Positions 27,524 through 36,287 of a DNA stretch of 64,000 nucleotides are shown here, one piece after another. A program made the position numbers and the translations under genes. The notes below the pieces were generated by a model, which had not been told where the DNA came from, did no database searches, and saw only the letters and a program-made list of their open reading frames with translations. Within the stretch, counting starts at the first letter, position 1; each line of letters starts with the position of its first letter. The stretch comes from Pseudomonadales bacterium (GTDB taxonomy: Bacteria; Pseudomonadota; Gammaproteobacteria; Pseudomonadales; UBA5862). The stretch is from contig JACKOQ010000002.1 in the NCBI GenBank assembly GCA_024234215.1, positions 310,001 to 374,000 on the forward strand, in the 5' to 3' direction.

Positions 27524-28053
27524 GGCGTCGCCTCATCCTTGGGCGGCGGCAGGATCAACCGGACCCGCTTGCCCTCCCCCTTGGCCTCGCTGCCGCCAAA
27601 GGCGCGCATCAACCGCTTCTCCAGCTGGTATTCGATGCGCTCGCCATAGAAGAACCGCTCACCCTGCCGCAGTTTGGCGGTGCCTTTCAGTTCAAGCTGG
27701 CGGCTCTTGGCATGGTAGCTGATCGAGGTGGCTTCACCCTCCATCATCAACGGCTCCTGGCCATCGAGCTGCTGATGAAAACGGGCCGGGGTGCCGCTGG
27801 CCTTGACCTCGGTGACACTGCCCTTGTCACTGATCAGGAGCAGATCGTCGGCCTCGATGCGCAGCGAACCCTGTGTCACCACCACATTGCCGATGTAATG
27901 CGCCGATGCGCTGTTGTCGTCGAATTCGGCGCGGTCGGAGACGATTTCGATCGGCTGCCGGCTGTCGCCACTGAGCGCCAGCAGCGTGGAGGGCAGCCAT
28001 GGCAACAGTGACAGCAGCAGAAGGCGCCGGAGCGAAAGCAGATTTTTTTTCAC
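27520..28053 (-). CDS. lptA: LPS transport periplasmic protein LptA
   Basis: The 177-residue protein has a signal peptide (LLSLRRLLLLSLLPWLPSTLL) and an OstA-like beta-jellyroll (PIEIVSDRAEFDDNSA, YIGNVVVTQGSLRIEAD). It forms the periplasmic bridge that carries LPS from LptC to LptD. It overlaps lptC and lptB by 4 bp each. Confidence 0.95.
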   Translation of the reverse strand: MKKNLLSLRRLLLLSLLPWLPSTLLALSGDSRQPIEIVSDRAEFDDNSASAHYIGNVVVTQGSLRIEADDLLLISDKGSVTEVKASGTPARFHQQLDGQEPLMMEGEATSISYHAKSRQLELKGTAKLRQGERFFYGERIEYQLEKRLMRAFGGSEAKGEGKRVRLILPPPKDEATP

Positions 28054-28631
28054 TTCGATGCTCCTGGTTGACTGGGAAGATAGTGCCCCCGCACCTGACT
28101 CGGCAACACGGCCTTGCCGGCAACCAGATCGATGTCGATGCCATTGCCACTCATTTCACCCTGCTCGGCCAGCAGCCTGACCGGCGCATCGGTATGGGCG
28201 GTGCGCCGCCGGTAGTCGATCTGCATGTGCGGCGTGAGCAGCTGTTGCAACCGCCGTTGCTGCGCCCACAACTCAAAAGTGACGGCCTGATCGAGGGTCA
28301 ACACACCATCGCTCTCGACCCAGTAGCCGCGCTCGGCCTGTGCCTGCCAGCGCTGCGATGACTCGGTTCGATGGGCGATCAGATTCGGCTGCGCAAGCGA
28401 TATGCCAGGCTCGCCGCGAACATGACTCCAGCGCTCGGCACTGAGCAGGTAAGCCACACGGCCCTCTTCATCGTAGATGCGGGTGGCAGCCCGGGCCATG
28501 AAAAAATCGGGCTGGTTGTCATCGACCAGACCGCCACGTTGCCGGGAAGCATCCATGTCGAGCGAGACCTTCAGCAGCAGCCCGCCACACAGCAGCAGAA
28601 TGCAACCGATCCACCAGGTGTTGGCACGCAT
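28050..28631 (-). CDS. lptC: LPS export protein LptC
   Basis: The 193-residue protein has an uncleaved N-terminal membrane anchor (WWIGCILLLCGGLLLKV) and a periplasmic jellyroll. It receives LPS from LptB2FG and passes it to LptA. The start at ATG 28631 (MRANTWW) puts the anchor at the N-terminus and leaves 8 bp after kdsC; the longer frame would run into kdsC. Confidence 0.9.
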   Translation of the reverse strand: MRANTWWIGCILLLCGGLLLKVSLDMDASRQRGGLVDDNQPDFFMARAATRIYDEEGRVAYLLSAERWSHVRGEPGISLAQPNLIAHRTESSQRWQAQAERGYWVESDGVLTLDQAVTFELWAQQRRLQQLLTPHMQIDYRRRTAHTDAPVRLLAEQGEMSGNGIDIDLVAGKAVLPSQVRGHYLPSQPGASK

Positions 28632-28639
28632 GGGAGTGG

Positions 28640-29164
28640 TCACTCGTAGGCTTGCAGCAACCGGCAGAGCGTACCCTGCGTCTGCATGATCAGGTCGCAC
28701 GCTTCGCGCACCGCACCCTGGCCACCGGCCAGGGTGCTCTGCCAGTCGGCGCTTTGCCGCACCAGCGGGTGGGCATTGGCGACGGTCATCCCCACTGCGG
28801 CCCGCCTGATCAGCGGCAGATCGGGCAGGTCATCGCCCATGAACGCTGCCTGGCTGTAGTCGAGCCCAAGCTGCTCCAGCAGCCCATCGAATATAGGCAA
28901 CTTCTGTTCGCTGCCCTGATGGAGGTGACTGATGCCGAGTTCGGCAGCACGGCGCGCCACCGCAGTCGAACTGCGTCCGGTGATCAGCGCCACCGTGACT
29001 CCACTGCGTTGCAGCATCTTCAGGCCATGCCCATCGAGGCTGTTGAACACCTTGATTTCGCCGCCATCGGGCAGAAAGTAGAGCCGGCCATCGGTGAGCA
29101 CGCCATCGACATCCAACGCCAGCAGCCGGATTCGTTCGATTTTTTGCAACAGCTTGTCGGACAA
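28640..29164 (-). CDS. kdsC: 3-deoxy-D-manno-octulosonate 8-phosphate phosphatase KdsC
   Basis: The 174-residue HAD phosphatase has the motif DVDGVLTDG near residue 18, a threonine motif (ALITGRSS) near 58 and MGDDLPDLP near 108. It removes phosphate from KDO-8-P to give KDO for lipid A inner core. It has no cap domain and is of normal length. It lies between kdsD and lptC. Confidence 0.95.
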   Translation of the reverse strand: MSDKLLQKIERIRLLALDVDGVLTDGRLYFLPDGGEIKVFNSLDGHGLKMLQRSGVTVALITGRSSTAVARRAAELGISHLHQGSEQKLPIFDGLLEQLGLDYSQAAFMGDDLPDLPLIRRAAVGMTVANAHPLVRQSADWQSTLAGGQGAVREACDLIMQTQGTLCRLLQAYE

Positions 29165-29194
29165 GGAGATTTCTTCCAGATATTCAGCGCGCGA

Positions 29195-30178
29195 TCATAC
29201 CACACCCGAGCGGACCAGATCGTGCATGTGCAACACGCCGACCGGACGGCGCTCTTCATCGACGACGATCAGGGCCATGATCTGCCGCGCCTCCATGCAC
29301 TGCAAGGCATCCACGGCCAGTTGCTCCGGCTGGACCACGGCGCCCTTCGGCGTCATCACTTCGGCCACCGAGGTGGCACGCACGTCGAGACCGCGGTCGA
29401 GCACGCGACGCAGATCGCCATCGGTGAAGATGCCGATCATGCGGCCCTGCCCATCGACCACACTGGTCAGGCCAAAGCCACAGCGGCTGATTTCGGCCAG
29501 CGCATCGCGCAGCGGGGTCGAGGCCGTGACCCTGGGCACTGATTCGTCGCCATGCATCAGATCCTCGACCTTCAGCAGCAGGCGGCGACCAAGGCTGCCA
29601 CCGGGATGGGAGAAAGCAAACTGCTCGGCGGTGAAACCGCGTGCTTCGAGCAGGGCCACCGCCAGGGCATCGCCCATCGCCAGCGCCGTGGTGGTGCTGG
29701 CGGTGGGGGCCAGTCCGAGCGGACAGGCCTCCTGCGCCACCGCCACATCCAGATGCACCTCGGCAGCCTTGGCCAGTGGCGAAGCGGCATCGCCGGTCAT
29801 GCTGATCAGGCGGGCCTGCATCCGTTTGATCAGCGGCACGATCGCCAGCACCTCGGCGGTGGTGCCGGAGTTGGAGAGCGCCAACACCACATCCTGCCGG
29901 GTGATCATGCCGAGGTCACCATGGCTGGCTTCGGCCGGATGCACGAAGAACGCCGGCGTCCCGGTGCTGGCCAGGGTCGATGAGATCTTGTTGGCGACAT
30001 GGCCCGATTTACCCATGCCGGTGACGACGACCCGTCCCTGACAATCGAGCATCAGCAGGCAGGCCTGCACGAACGCCATGTCGAGCCGCGCCTCCAGCGC
30101 GGTCAGCGCGGCGCTCTCCAGCGTCAGGGTGCGGCGGGCAGAGCCGAGAAAGTCAAAGGTCCGGTAATCGGTTTTCAT
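29195..30178 (-). CDS. kdsD: Arabinose-5-phosphate isomerase KdsD
   Basis: The 327-residue protein has an SIS sugar-isomerase domain (VVTGMGKSGHVANKISSTLASTGTP near 50) followed by two CBS domains. It converts ribulose-5-phosphate to arabinose-5-phosphate, the first step to KDO. It is the first gene of the minus-strand envelope cluster and lies divergent from mlaF. Confidence 0.95.
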   Translation of the reverse strand: MKTDYRTFDFLGSARRTLTLESAALTALEARLDMAFVQACLLMLDCQGRVVVTGMGKSGHVANKISSTLASTGTPAFFVHPAEASHGDLGMITRQDVVLALSNSGTTAEVLAIVPLIKRMQARLISMTGDAASPLAKAAEVHLDVAVAQEACPLGLAPTASTTTALAMGDALAVALLEARGFTAEQFAFSHPGGSLGRRLLLKVEDLMHGDESVPRVTASTPLRDALAEISRCGFGLTSVVDGQGRMIGIFTDGDLRRVLDRGLDVRATSVAEVMTPKGAVVQPEQLAVDALQCMEARQIMALIVVDEERRPVGVLHMHDLVRSGVV

Positions 30179-30384
30179 GCTGAATCGATCGGATTGACAG
30201 AAAAATGGTAAGGATGGAAAACCGGTGCGACATGGAGCCTCTGACCAGTTGCATCACCTGGCAGTTGAAGACGCCATGACAACCCTCTGCTAGAATTGAG
30301 AAAACTTTTTCAAAGCCTCCGCCGGCACGACACAGCCAGTGTGTCGTGCCAGAGCATTCTAGCCCTTTTTGTTTCGCGATACCG

Positions 30385-31200
30385 ATGGCCAGGACCACCG
30401 ACAACTTCGTCGAGATTCGCAATCTGACCTTTCGTCGCGGCAGCCGTGCGATCTTCGACAATGTCGATTTCGACATCCGCCGCGGCGCCATCACCGCCGT
30501 CATGGGACCGAGTGGCTGCGGCAAGACCACGCTGCTGCGGCTGATCGGCGCACAGCTGCGGCCCGATGCCGGCGCCATCCGTGTCGATGGCGAGGACATC
30601 GCCAGACTGAACCGCCGCCGGCTGTTCGAGGTGCGGCGCAAGATGGGCATGCTGTTCCAGAGCGGCGCCCTCTTCACCGACCTTTCGCTCTATGAGAATG
30701 TCGCCTTTCCGCTGCGCGCCCACACCCGGCTGCCCGAAGAGATGATTCGCGACCTGGTACTGATGAAACTGCATGCGGTGGGTCTGCGCGGTGCCCGCGA
30801 CCTGATGCCGGCCGAACTGTCAGGCGGCATGGCGCGCCGGGCAGCGCTGGCGCGGGCGATTGCGCTCGACCCGGCGATGATCATGTACGACGAACCCTTT
30901 GCCGGACAGGATCCGATCTCGATGGGGGTGTTGGTCGAACTGATCAAACTGCTCAACCATGCACTGGGCATCACCAGCGTGATCGTCTCCCACGATCTGG
31001 TCGAAACCATGGAGATTGCCGACTACATCTACGTGATCGCCAACGGCAAGATCATCGGTCAGGGCCGTCCGGACGAACTTAAGAACAGCGACTCTGCGCT
31101 GGTGCGGCAGTTCCTGACCGGTTCGCCGGATGGCCCGATCGCGTTTCACTATCCGGCCCCCGACTATCGAACCGACCTGCTCGGGGGGCAGCCATGGTGA
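30385..31200 (+). CDS. mlaF: Phospholipid ABC transporter ATP-binding protein MlaF
   Basis: The 271-residue ATPase has Walker A GPSGCGKTT near 39, signature LSGGMARR near 145 and Walker B MIMYDEPFAGQDP near 165, the wording typical of MlaF/Ttg2A. It powers the Mla system that keeps outer-membrane lipid asymmetry. The start at ATG 30385 (MARTTDNFV) is preferred over 30346. It overlaps mlaE by 7 bp. Confidence 0.95.
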   Translation: MARTTDNFVEIRNLTFRRGSRAIFDNVDFDIRRGAITAVMGPSGCGKTTLLRLIGAQLRPDAGAIRVDGEDIARLNRRRLFEVRRKMGMLFQSGALFTDLSLYENVAFPLRAHTRLPEEMIRDLVLMKLHAVGLRGARDLMPAELSGGMARRAALARAIALDPAMIMYDEPFAGQDPISMGVLVELIKLLNHALGITSVIVSHDLVETMEIADYIYVIANGKIIGQGRPDELKNSDSALVRQFLTGSPDGPIAFHYPAPDYRTDLLGGQPW

Positions 31201-31976
31201 TGGCACTGCTGCAACGGCTCGGCCGTGCCACGCTCGAATTCCTGGTCATCTGGGGCCGTGCCGGCAACCTGCTGCTGCATTCGCTCGCGGTCTGGCCCAG
31301 CCTGCAGGGCCTGCCGCTGCTGGTGAAGCAGATCCACTTCGTCGGCGTGCTGTCGCTCGTCATCATCCTGGTCTCCGGGCTCTTCATCGGCATGGTGCTG
31401 GGGTTGCAGGGCTACACCATTCTTTCCGACTACGGCACCACCTCGGCAGTGGGGCAACTGGTGGCCCTGAGCCTGACCCGGGAACTGGCACCGGTGGTCA
31501 CCGCACTGCTGTTCGCCGGACGTGCCGGTTCAGCGCTGACCGCCGAGATCGGCCTGATGAAGGCAACCGAACAGTTGGCCAGCATGGAGATGATCGGTGT
31601 CGACCCGTTGCGGCGCATCATCGCACCACGCCTGCTGGCCGGCTTCATCTCGCTGCCTCTGTTGACCATGATCTTCTGCATGGTCGGGGTCTGGGGCGGC
31701 AAACTGGTGGCGGTCGATTGGCTGGGACTGCATGCCGGCACCTTCTGGTCGACCATGCAGGCCAATGTCTCCTTCCGTGATGATGTGGTCAACGGCCTGC
31801 TCAAGAGTCTGGCCTTTGCTTTTGTGGTGGTCTGGATCGCGGTGGTGCAGGGCTATGAGTGCCTCCCCACTTCCGAGGGAATCAGCCGGGCCACCACCAA
31901 GACCGTGGTCTTCTCTTCGCTGGCAGTATTGGGGATCGACTTCATACTGACGGCAGTCATGTTCGGGAACCTCTAG
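31194..31976 (+). CDS. mlaE: Phospholipid ABC transporter permease MlaE
   Basis: The 260-residue membrane permease of the MlaE/YrbE family has the interfacial N-terminal helix and about five membrane segments (FVGVLSLVIILVSGLFIGMV, then LAPVVTALLFAGRAGSALTA). It forms the core of MlaFEDB in the inner membrane. It lies in the standard mlaFEDCB order. Confidence 0.95.
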   Translation: MVMALLQRLGRATLEFLVIWGRAGNLLLHSLAVWPSLQGLPLLVKQIHFVGVLSLVIILVSGLFIGMVLGLQGYTILSDYGTTSAVGQLVALSLTRELAPVVTALLFAGRAGSALTAEIGLMKATEQLASMEMIGVDPLRRIIAPRLLAGFISLPLLTMIFCMVGVWGGKLVAVDWLGLHAGTFWSTMQANVSFRDDVVNGLLKSLAFAFVVVWIAVVQGYECLPTSEGISRATTKTVVFSSLAVLGIDFILTAVMFGNL

Positions 31977-31978
31977 CC

Positions 31979-32449
31979 ATGCAGACACGTACTCTTGAAA
32001 TCCTGGTCGGACTCTTTCTGCTGCTCGGCGCCGCGGCCTTGACGGGTCTGGCGCTGCGGGTCAGCGGGCTGTCACTGACCGCTCCCGAGGCCACCTACAC
32101 CCTCTACGCCGACTTTCAGAACATCGGCGGCCTCAAGGTGCGTGCCCCGGTCACCGTGGCCGGCGTCGAGATCGGCAGCGTGACCGCCATCACCCTCGAT
32201 CAGCAGCGCTATGTCGGCCATGTCACCATGCAGATCAACGCCAGCGTCAACGCATTGCCCGTCGACAGCGCTGCGATGATCCTCACCCAGGGCATGCTCG
32301 GACAGCAGTACATCGGCATCTCGATCGGTGCCGAAGAGAAGATGCTGAGCGATGGCAATCGCTTCAAGAGCACCCAGTCGGCCTTGGTGCTCGAGGATCT
32401 GATCGGCAAGTTCCTCACCAGCTCAATCGACAAGAGCGGCTCGAAGTGA
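31979..32449 (+). CDS. mlaD: MCE-domain lipid-binding protein MlaD
   Basis: The 156-residue protein has one N-terminal membrane helix (LEILVGLFLLLGAAALTGLA) and a single MCE domain (YADFQNIGGLKVRAPVTVAG). It forms the hexameric periplasmic ring on MlaE. The start at ATG 31979, 3 bp after the mlaE stop, gives the expected short N-terminus; the upstream extension overlaps mlaE. Confidence 0.95.
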   Translation: MQTRTLEILVGLFLLLGAAALTGLALRVSGLSLTAPEATYTLYADFQNIGGLKVRAPVTVAGVEIGSVTAITLDQQRYVGHVTMQINASVNALPVDSAAMILTQGMLGQQYIGISIGAEEKMLSDGNRFKSTQSALVLEDLIGKFLTSSIDKSGSK

Positions 32450-32493
32450 CCCGCCCCAGACCGCACTCCAATTTTCAGCGTGGAATCAATGCG

Positions 32494-33129
32494 ATGATTC
32501 GTCACCTGCTGCTCGCCCTCCTGCTGCTGTTACCCTGGTCCGGTCCGGTTTTGGCCGCCGAACCCCCACCGGATCAGGTGATCCAGCAGATCACCGACCG
32601 CATGATCGCGCTGATCCTGCAGGAGAAGTCCCGTTTCGACCGCGAACCGCAGCACTTTTATCAGGCCATCGATCAACTGATGACGCCGGCATCGGATTTC
32701 GATCGCATTGCCAAGGGAGTGATGGGCAAATATTACCGCCAGGCCAGCGATGCGCAGCGCAAGCGCTTCGCCGGGGTGTTCAAGGAGCGGATGCTCCAGA
32801 CCTATGCCAAGGCCTTCATGAACTTCGACAACCAGAAGATCGTGGTGCTGCCCTATCGGCCGCAGCCGGGCGACGAGCCGGGTCAGGCCAGCGTCATGAT
32901 GGAGGTCCATGGCCACGATGGGACCATCTATCCGGTCGCCTACTCGATGTTCCTCGACGATGCCCGACAGTGGCGGGTGCAGAATGTGATCGTCAATGGC
33001 ATCAACCTCGGCCTCACCTTCCGCAGTCAGTTTGCCAGCTCGATGGATCAGAAGCAGAACATCGATCAGGTGATCGATGGCTGGTCGGCCGAGCTGGACG
33101 AGGTCAACAAAGTGACCAGGAAAGGCTGA
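32494..33129 (+). CDS. mlaC: Periplasmic phospholipid-binding protein MlaC
   Basis: The 211-residue protein has a cleavable signal peptide (MIRHLLLALLLLLPWSG, cleavage near VLAAEPP) and a Tgt2/MlaC domain. It shuttles phospholipid between MlaA at the outer membrane and MlaFEDB. A GTG at 32446 overlapping the mlaD stop is an alternative start that would put 16 extra residues before the signal peptide. Confidence 0.93.
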   Translation: MIRHLLLALLLLLPWSGPVLAAEPPPDQVIQQITDRMIALILQEKSRFDREPQHFYQAIDQLMTPASDFDRIAKGVMGKYYRQASDAQRKRFAGVFKERMLQTYAKAFMNFDNQKIVVLPYRPQPGDEPGQASVMMEVHGHDGTIYPVAYSMFLDDARQWRVQNVIVNGINLGLTFRSQFASSMDQKQNIDQVIDGWSAELDEVNKVTRKG

Positions 33130-33133
33130 CGCG

Positions 33134-33436
33134 ATGGCGGTCGAACTCCTCCGCGACAGCGATGGCTCGATTCAGCTGATCGGCCAACTCGACTTCGACA
33201 ATGTCATCGAGTGCCGTCGCCGCGGCGAGCAACTGCTGGATGATTCAGCCAGTCCGGTGCGAATCTCGCTGGCCCGACTGGAGCGGCCGAGCAGCATCGT
33301 GGTCTCGCTGCTGCTCGGCTGGCAGCGCCACGCACTGCGGCAACAGAAGCCACTGCTCTTTCAGTCTCCCCCCGAGGCATTGCGGCAGATCATCACTGTC
33401 TGCGGCCTCGACGAGCTGTTCGCATTCGACGGCTGA
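33134..33436 (+). CDS. mlaB: STAS-domain protein MlaB
   Basis: The 100-residue single STAS domain (IQLIGQLDFDNVIECRRRG, then SLARLERPSSIVVSLLLGW) fits MlaB, the cytoplasmic subunit that stabilises MlaF. It ends the operon 4 bp after mlaC. Confidence 0.88.
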   Translation: MAVELLRDSDGSIQLIGQLDFDNVIECRRRGEQLLDDSASPVRISLARLERPSSIVVSLLLGWQRHALRQQKPLLFQSPPEALRQIITVCGLDELFAFDG

Positions 33437-33584
33437 TCCGGCCATCCTCTCGACATCTGCCCGGTTCCCGCCACCTCTTGGCAGCTGGCTGTTTGCCTCT
33501 TTGCGCAGGACGGACCGGACCCCAACCCGAGTAGTTCAGCGAACGAACGTCTCGCGGGGTGAAATCGTGAGGGGGGAGGGAAAA

Positions 33585-33661
33585 TGGCGCGCCCGAGAGG
33601 ATTTGAACCTCTGACCTTTGGCTTCGGAGGCCAACACTCTATCCAACTGAGCTACGGGCGC
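33585..33661 (-). tRNA. tRNA-Arg (anticodon CCG)
   Basis: The minus strand folds as a 77-nt tRNA with CCA encoded. The acceptor stem is GCGCCCG/CGGGCGC and the discriminator is G. The anticodon stem TTGGC/GCCAA encloses the 7-nt loop CTCCGAA, so the anticodon is CCG. The T arm contains the usual GGTTCAAATCC sequence. It decodes CGG. Confidence 0.97.
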
Positions 33662-33911
33662 GTACAGGCTTGATCGAGCAGCGGATTCTACGCAGTCGCG
33701 GCGGCTGAGTCCATCCACAATTCGCCTCTGCGATGCGAATTGTGCCAGTTCCATCGCTGTGTCAAAGATGCAAACCAAAGGTCGCAGGACAGACTCCAAC
33801 GCGGCCCGGGCGGGCATCTGGCGAAAATGCGCGCCCGAAGCGACTCCAGATATTCTCCTATGCTTCTCATGATCAGCCCCACCCGCTGATTCTTTCAAAA
33901 CGAGGCAAATC

Positions 33912-34706
33912 ATGCGAACAAGCGCGCAGTTGCGACCGGCAGACTGGAGCCACTCCGAAACCATCTATCAGGATCAGGATCACCGCTTCATCTGGCTCGG
34001 CTGGGAGGAGGAAGAGGATGAAGGGATGGTGCAGACCAACCAGTATCTGATCATCCACAAGGGTGAGGGGATCCTGCTCGATCCGGGCGGGGTGCAGGTC
34101 TTTCCGCGGGTGATCGGCAATGTGGCGCAACACATCGATATCGCCAGGATTCGCCACATCTTTTTCACCCATCAGGATCCCGATGTCTCCGGTGGCATCG
34201 CCCTGTGGGCCGGCGCCACTCCAGCCCAGATCCATCTCTCCAAGCTGTGGGGAAGGTTCGTCCCGCACCTGGGCCAAGTCGACGAGAGCCGCTTCACCTC
34301 GGTCGATGACCGGGGTGGCGTCATCGCACTGCCGGGCATGGAGTTGCAGTTGATCCCCTCGCACTTCATGCACTCGGTCGGTTGTCTCAGCCTGTGGGAT
34401 CCCCGCGCGAGGATTCTCTTCTCCGGCGATGTCGGCACCGCGGTCTTCCCGCCGAACGACCGCTACCTGCGGGTGGAGAACTTCGATCGCCACCGCCAGC
34501 GCATGGAAGGTTTTCATCGCCGCTACATGGTCAGTCAGAGTGTCTGCCGCCGCTGGGTCGGCATGGTACGACGCCTTGAGCCGCAGATCATCGCCCCCCA
34601 GCATGGCGCCATCTTCCCGGCACCCGCCATTGCGCCCTTTCTGTCATGGCTTGAGAACCTGCGCTGCGGCATCGACCTGCTCGACGACTGGTATGGGGCT
34701 GCATGA
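33912..34706 (+). CDS. Metallo-beta-lactamase-fold diiron protein (ODP/FprA-like)
   Basis: The 264-residue cytoplasmic protein has the metal ligands of the flavodiiron-type lactamase fold: THQDPD near residue 86, an HSVG histidine near 155, an aspartate in SGDVG near 175 and a late histidine in PQHGAIF near 228. It lacks a flavodoxin domain. Proteins of this class bind oxygen at a diiron site and are sometimes paired with chemoreceptors. The next gene, a soluble chemoreceptor, overlaps its stop by 4 bp, so an oxygen or redox sensor pair is a reasonable inference. Metal and ligand are unproven. Confidence 0.8.
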   Translation: MRTSAQLRPADWSHSETIYQDQDHRFIWLGWEEEEDEGMVQTNQYLIIHKGEGILLDPGGVQVFPRVIGNVAQHIDIARIRHIFFTHQDPDVSGGIALWAGATPAQIHLSKLWGRFVPHLGQVDESRFTSVDDRGGVIALPGMELQLIPSHFMHSVGCLSLWDPRARILFSGDVGTAVFPPNDRYLRVENFDRHRQRMEGFHRRYMVSQSVCRRWVGMVRRLEPQIIAPQHGAIFPAPAIAPFLSWLENLRCGIDLLDDWYGAA

Positions 34707-35599
34707 TGGCCAGGTTGACATTTTTTCGGCGCTCGCCGCAATCAGAAGCAAGCGGAGGCCGCTTACAGGGTCTGACCCAGACCCTGGGCCACTATCTGGC
34801 CTATGGCACCCTGATGCGCAGTGCACTGAGTCAGACCTTCAGTCGTTTCAACGGCATGATCGCCCAGATCCAGAACAGCACCCATCTTCTCTCCGACGTG
34901 ATGGCGCAGGTACGACACAATGCCGACGAAGTGCAGAGCCACAGCCAGGTGATGCTGCTGACGGCGGCTGAAACCGCACAGGCGCAGGTGGGGCTGGTCG
35001 ACTCTTTCTCCGCGCGGCTGGAGGAGTCGCATCAGGCGGTACACAAAGGGCAGCGGGTCCACGGCGAGATGGAGCAGTTCTCCCAGGCCTTCGTCGCCAT
35101 CGGCCAGATGGCCCAGGTGATCACCGACATCGCCGATCACACCAACCTGTTGGCGCTCAATGCCGCCATCGAAGCCGCCCGCGCCGGTGACGCGGGCCGC
35201 GGCTTCGCGGTGGTGGCCGACGAGGTGCGCGCTCTGGCGCGGAAGTCGAACCACTCCTCCCAGCAGATACAGCAGGCCATCGAGGATCTGCGGCAGCGCA
35301 TGGCAGCCTGTCTGCATCTGCTCACCGACTTGGTCGGGACGGTGACCACGCTGGAAGAGCACATGGTCGAGGTCAGCGGCATCGCCACACAGACGCTGGA
35401 GCAGGCCAACTCGGTCCGCCACGCCTCCGAGACCATCAACCAGTCGGTCACCCGGCAGTGCGAGGCCATCGATCAGGCCGCCGAGGTCTCGGCACGGATG
35501 TTGACGCTCACCGAACAGGCCAGACAGACCACCACTTCCCTCGGCGAGGCGATGGCTGCCGCCTGGCAGGTTTACCAGGCAGGCGGCCATGGCCGCTGA
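34703..35599 (+). CDS. Soluble methyl-accepting chemotaxis protein
   Basis: The 298-residue protein has no membrane segment or signal peptide. A helical N-terminal region leads into a chemoreceptor signalling hairpin with the conserved tip (ITDIADHTNLLALNAAIEAA near residues 139-158, then RGFAVVADEVRALA). It would signal through CheW/CheA encoded elsewhere. No PAS, CZB or globin domain is visible, which suggests that the sensing part is supplied by the coupled upstream diiron protein (ATGA overlap at 34703-34706). Confidence 0.88.
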   Translation: MMARLTFFRRSPQSEASGGRLQGLTQTLGHYLAYGTLMRSALSQTFSRFNGMIAQIQNSTHLLSDVMAQVRHNADEVQSHSQVMLLTAAETAQAQVGLVDSFSARLEESHQAVHKGQRVHGEMEQFSQAFVAIGQMAQVITDIADHTNLLALNAAIEAARAGDAGRGFAVVADEVRALARKSNHSSQQIQQAIEDLRQRMAACLHLLTDLVGTVTTLEEHMVEVSGIATQTLEQANSVRHASETINQSVTRQCEAIDQAAEVSARMLTLTEQARQTTTSLGEAMAAAWQVYQAGGHGR

Positions 35600-35752
35600 C
35601 CTTGAGCAGGATGGATGGCGAAACCGGGAGAGCCCACTGCCCAGCTCCATGCGCACGGTGCTGATTCCACACGGCAATCGGACTATACTTGGCACAGGCT
35701 TCGATCGATCGCCATCCGTTTTTTCAATGACCCAAACTGGAGAATGTGCCCG

Positions 35753-36223
35753 ATGAATCATCCTGTTATCACCATCAAGCGCGCAATGCTGGCCACTGCG
35801 CTGATCGCCTGCGCCGGTTGGATGGGTGCGGTCAACGCCGCGGAGCAGAGCCGCACCAGCCACCACAGCAACACCGAAGCCGCGATTGCCGAGCGCATCC
35901 ACCCGTTTGGTTCGGTCTGCGTCGAAGGCAAGGAGTGCGCAGCCAACCAGGGTGTCGCTGGCGCGCAGGTCGCCAGTGCCGCCAAGAGTGGTGAAGAGGT
36001 GTTCAAGGCCAGCTGCTTCAGTTGCCATGGCACTGGCGCCGCCGGCGCACCGAAACTGGGCGACAAGGCCGCCTGGGCACCCCGCATCGCCAAGGGGATG
36101 GACACCCTGCTGAAGAGCGCAACCAGTGGCCTCAACGCCATGCCGCCCAAGGGGCTGTGCATGACCTGCAGCGACGACGAACTGAAGGGCGCGATCAAGT
36201 ACATGGTGGATGGCAGCAAATAA
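35753..36223 (+). CDS. Cytochrome c5-like monohaem c-type cytochrome
   Basis: The 156-residue protein has a signal peptide (AMLATALIACAGWMGAVNAAE) and one haem site CFSCH near residue 89. The distal methionine is probably in GLNAMPPKG near 129, and the CMTCSDDEL motif after it is typical of cytochrome c5 (extra Cys pair). It would carry electrons in the periplasm. ATG at 35753 is preceded by GGAGA at 35739-35743; ATG at 35744 is an alternative. Confidence 0.88.
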   Translation: MNHPVITIKRAMLATALIACAGWMGAVNAAEQSRTSHHSNTEAAIAERIHPFGSVCVEGKECAANQGVAGAQVASAAKSGEEVFKASCFSCHGTGAAGAPKLGDKAAWAPRIAKGMDTLLKSATSGLNAMPPKGLCMTCSDDELKGAIKYMVDGSK

Positions 36224-36250
36224 TCCGCTCCAGGCGCGCAGATTTTGCTG

Positions 36251-36276
36251 AACAGGGGGCCCGAAGGCCCCCTGTT
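36251..36276. terminator. Hairpin between convergent cytochrome and rep genes
   Basis: An 11-bp perfect stem (AACAGGGGGCC with GGCCCCCTGTT) closes on a CGAA tetraloop midway between two convergent genes. The A/T pairs at the stem base give a short T-run on each strand, so it can act in both directions, though weakly by T-run criteria. Confidence 0.6.
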
Positions 36277-36287
36277 GCATTCAGGGG

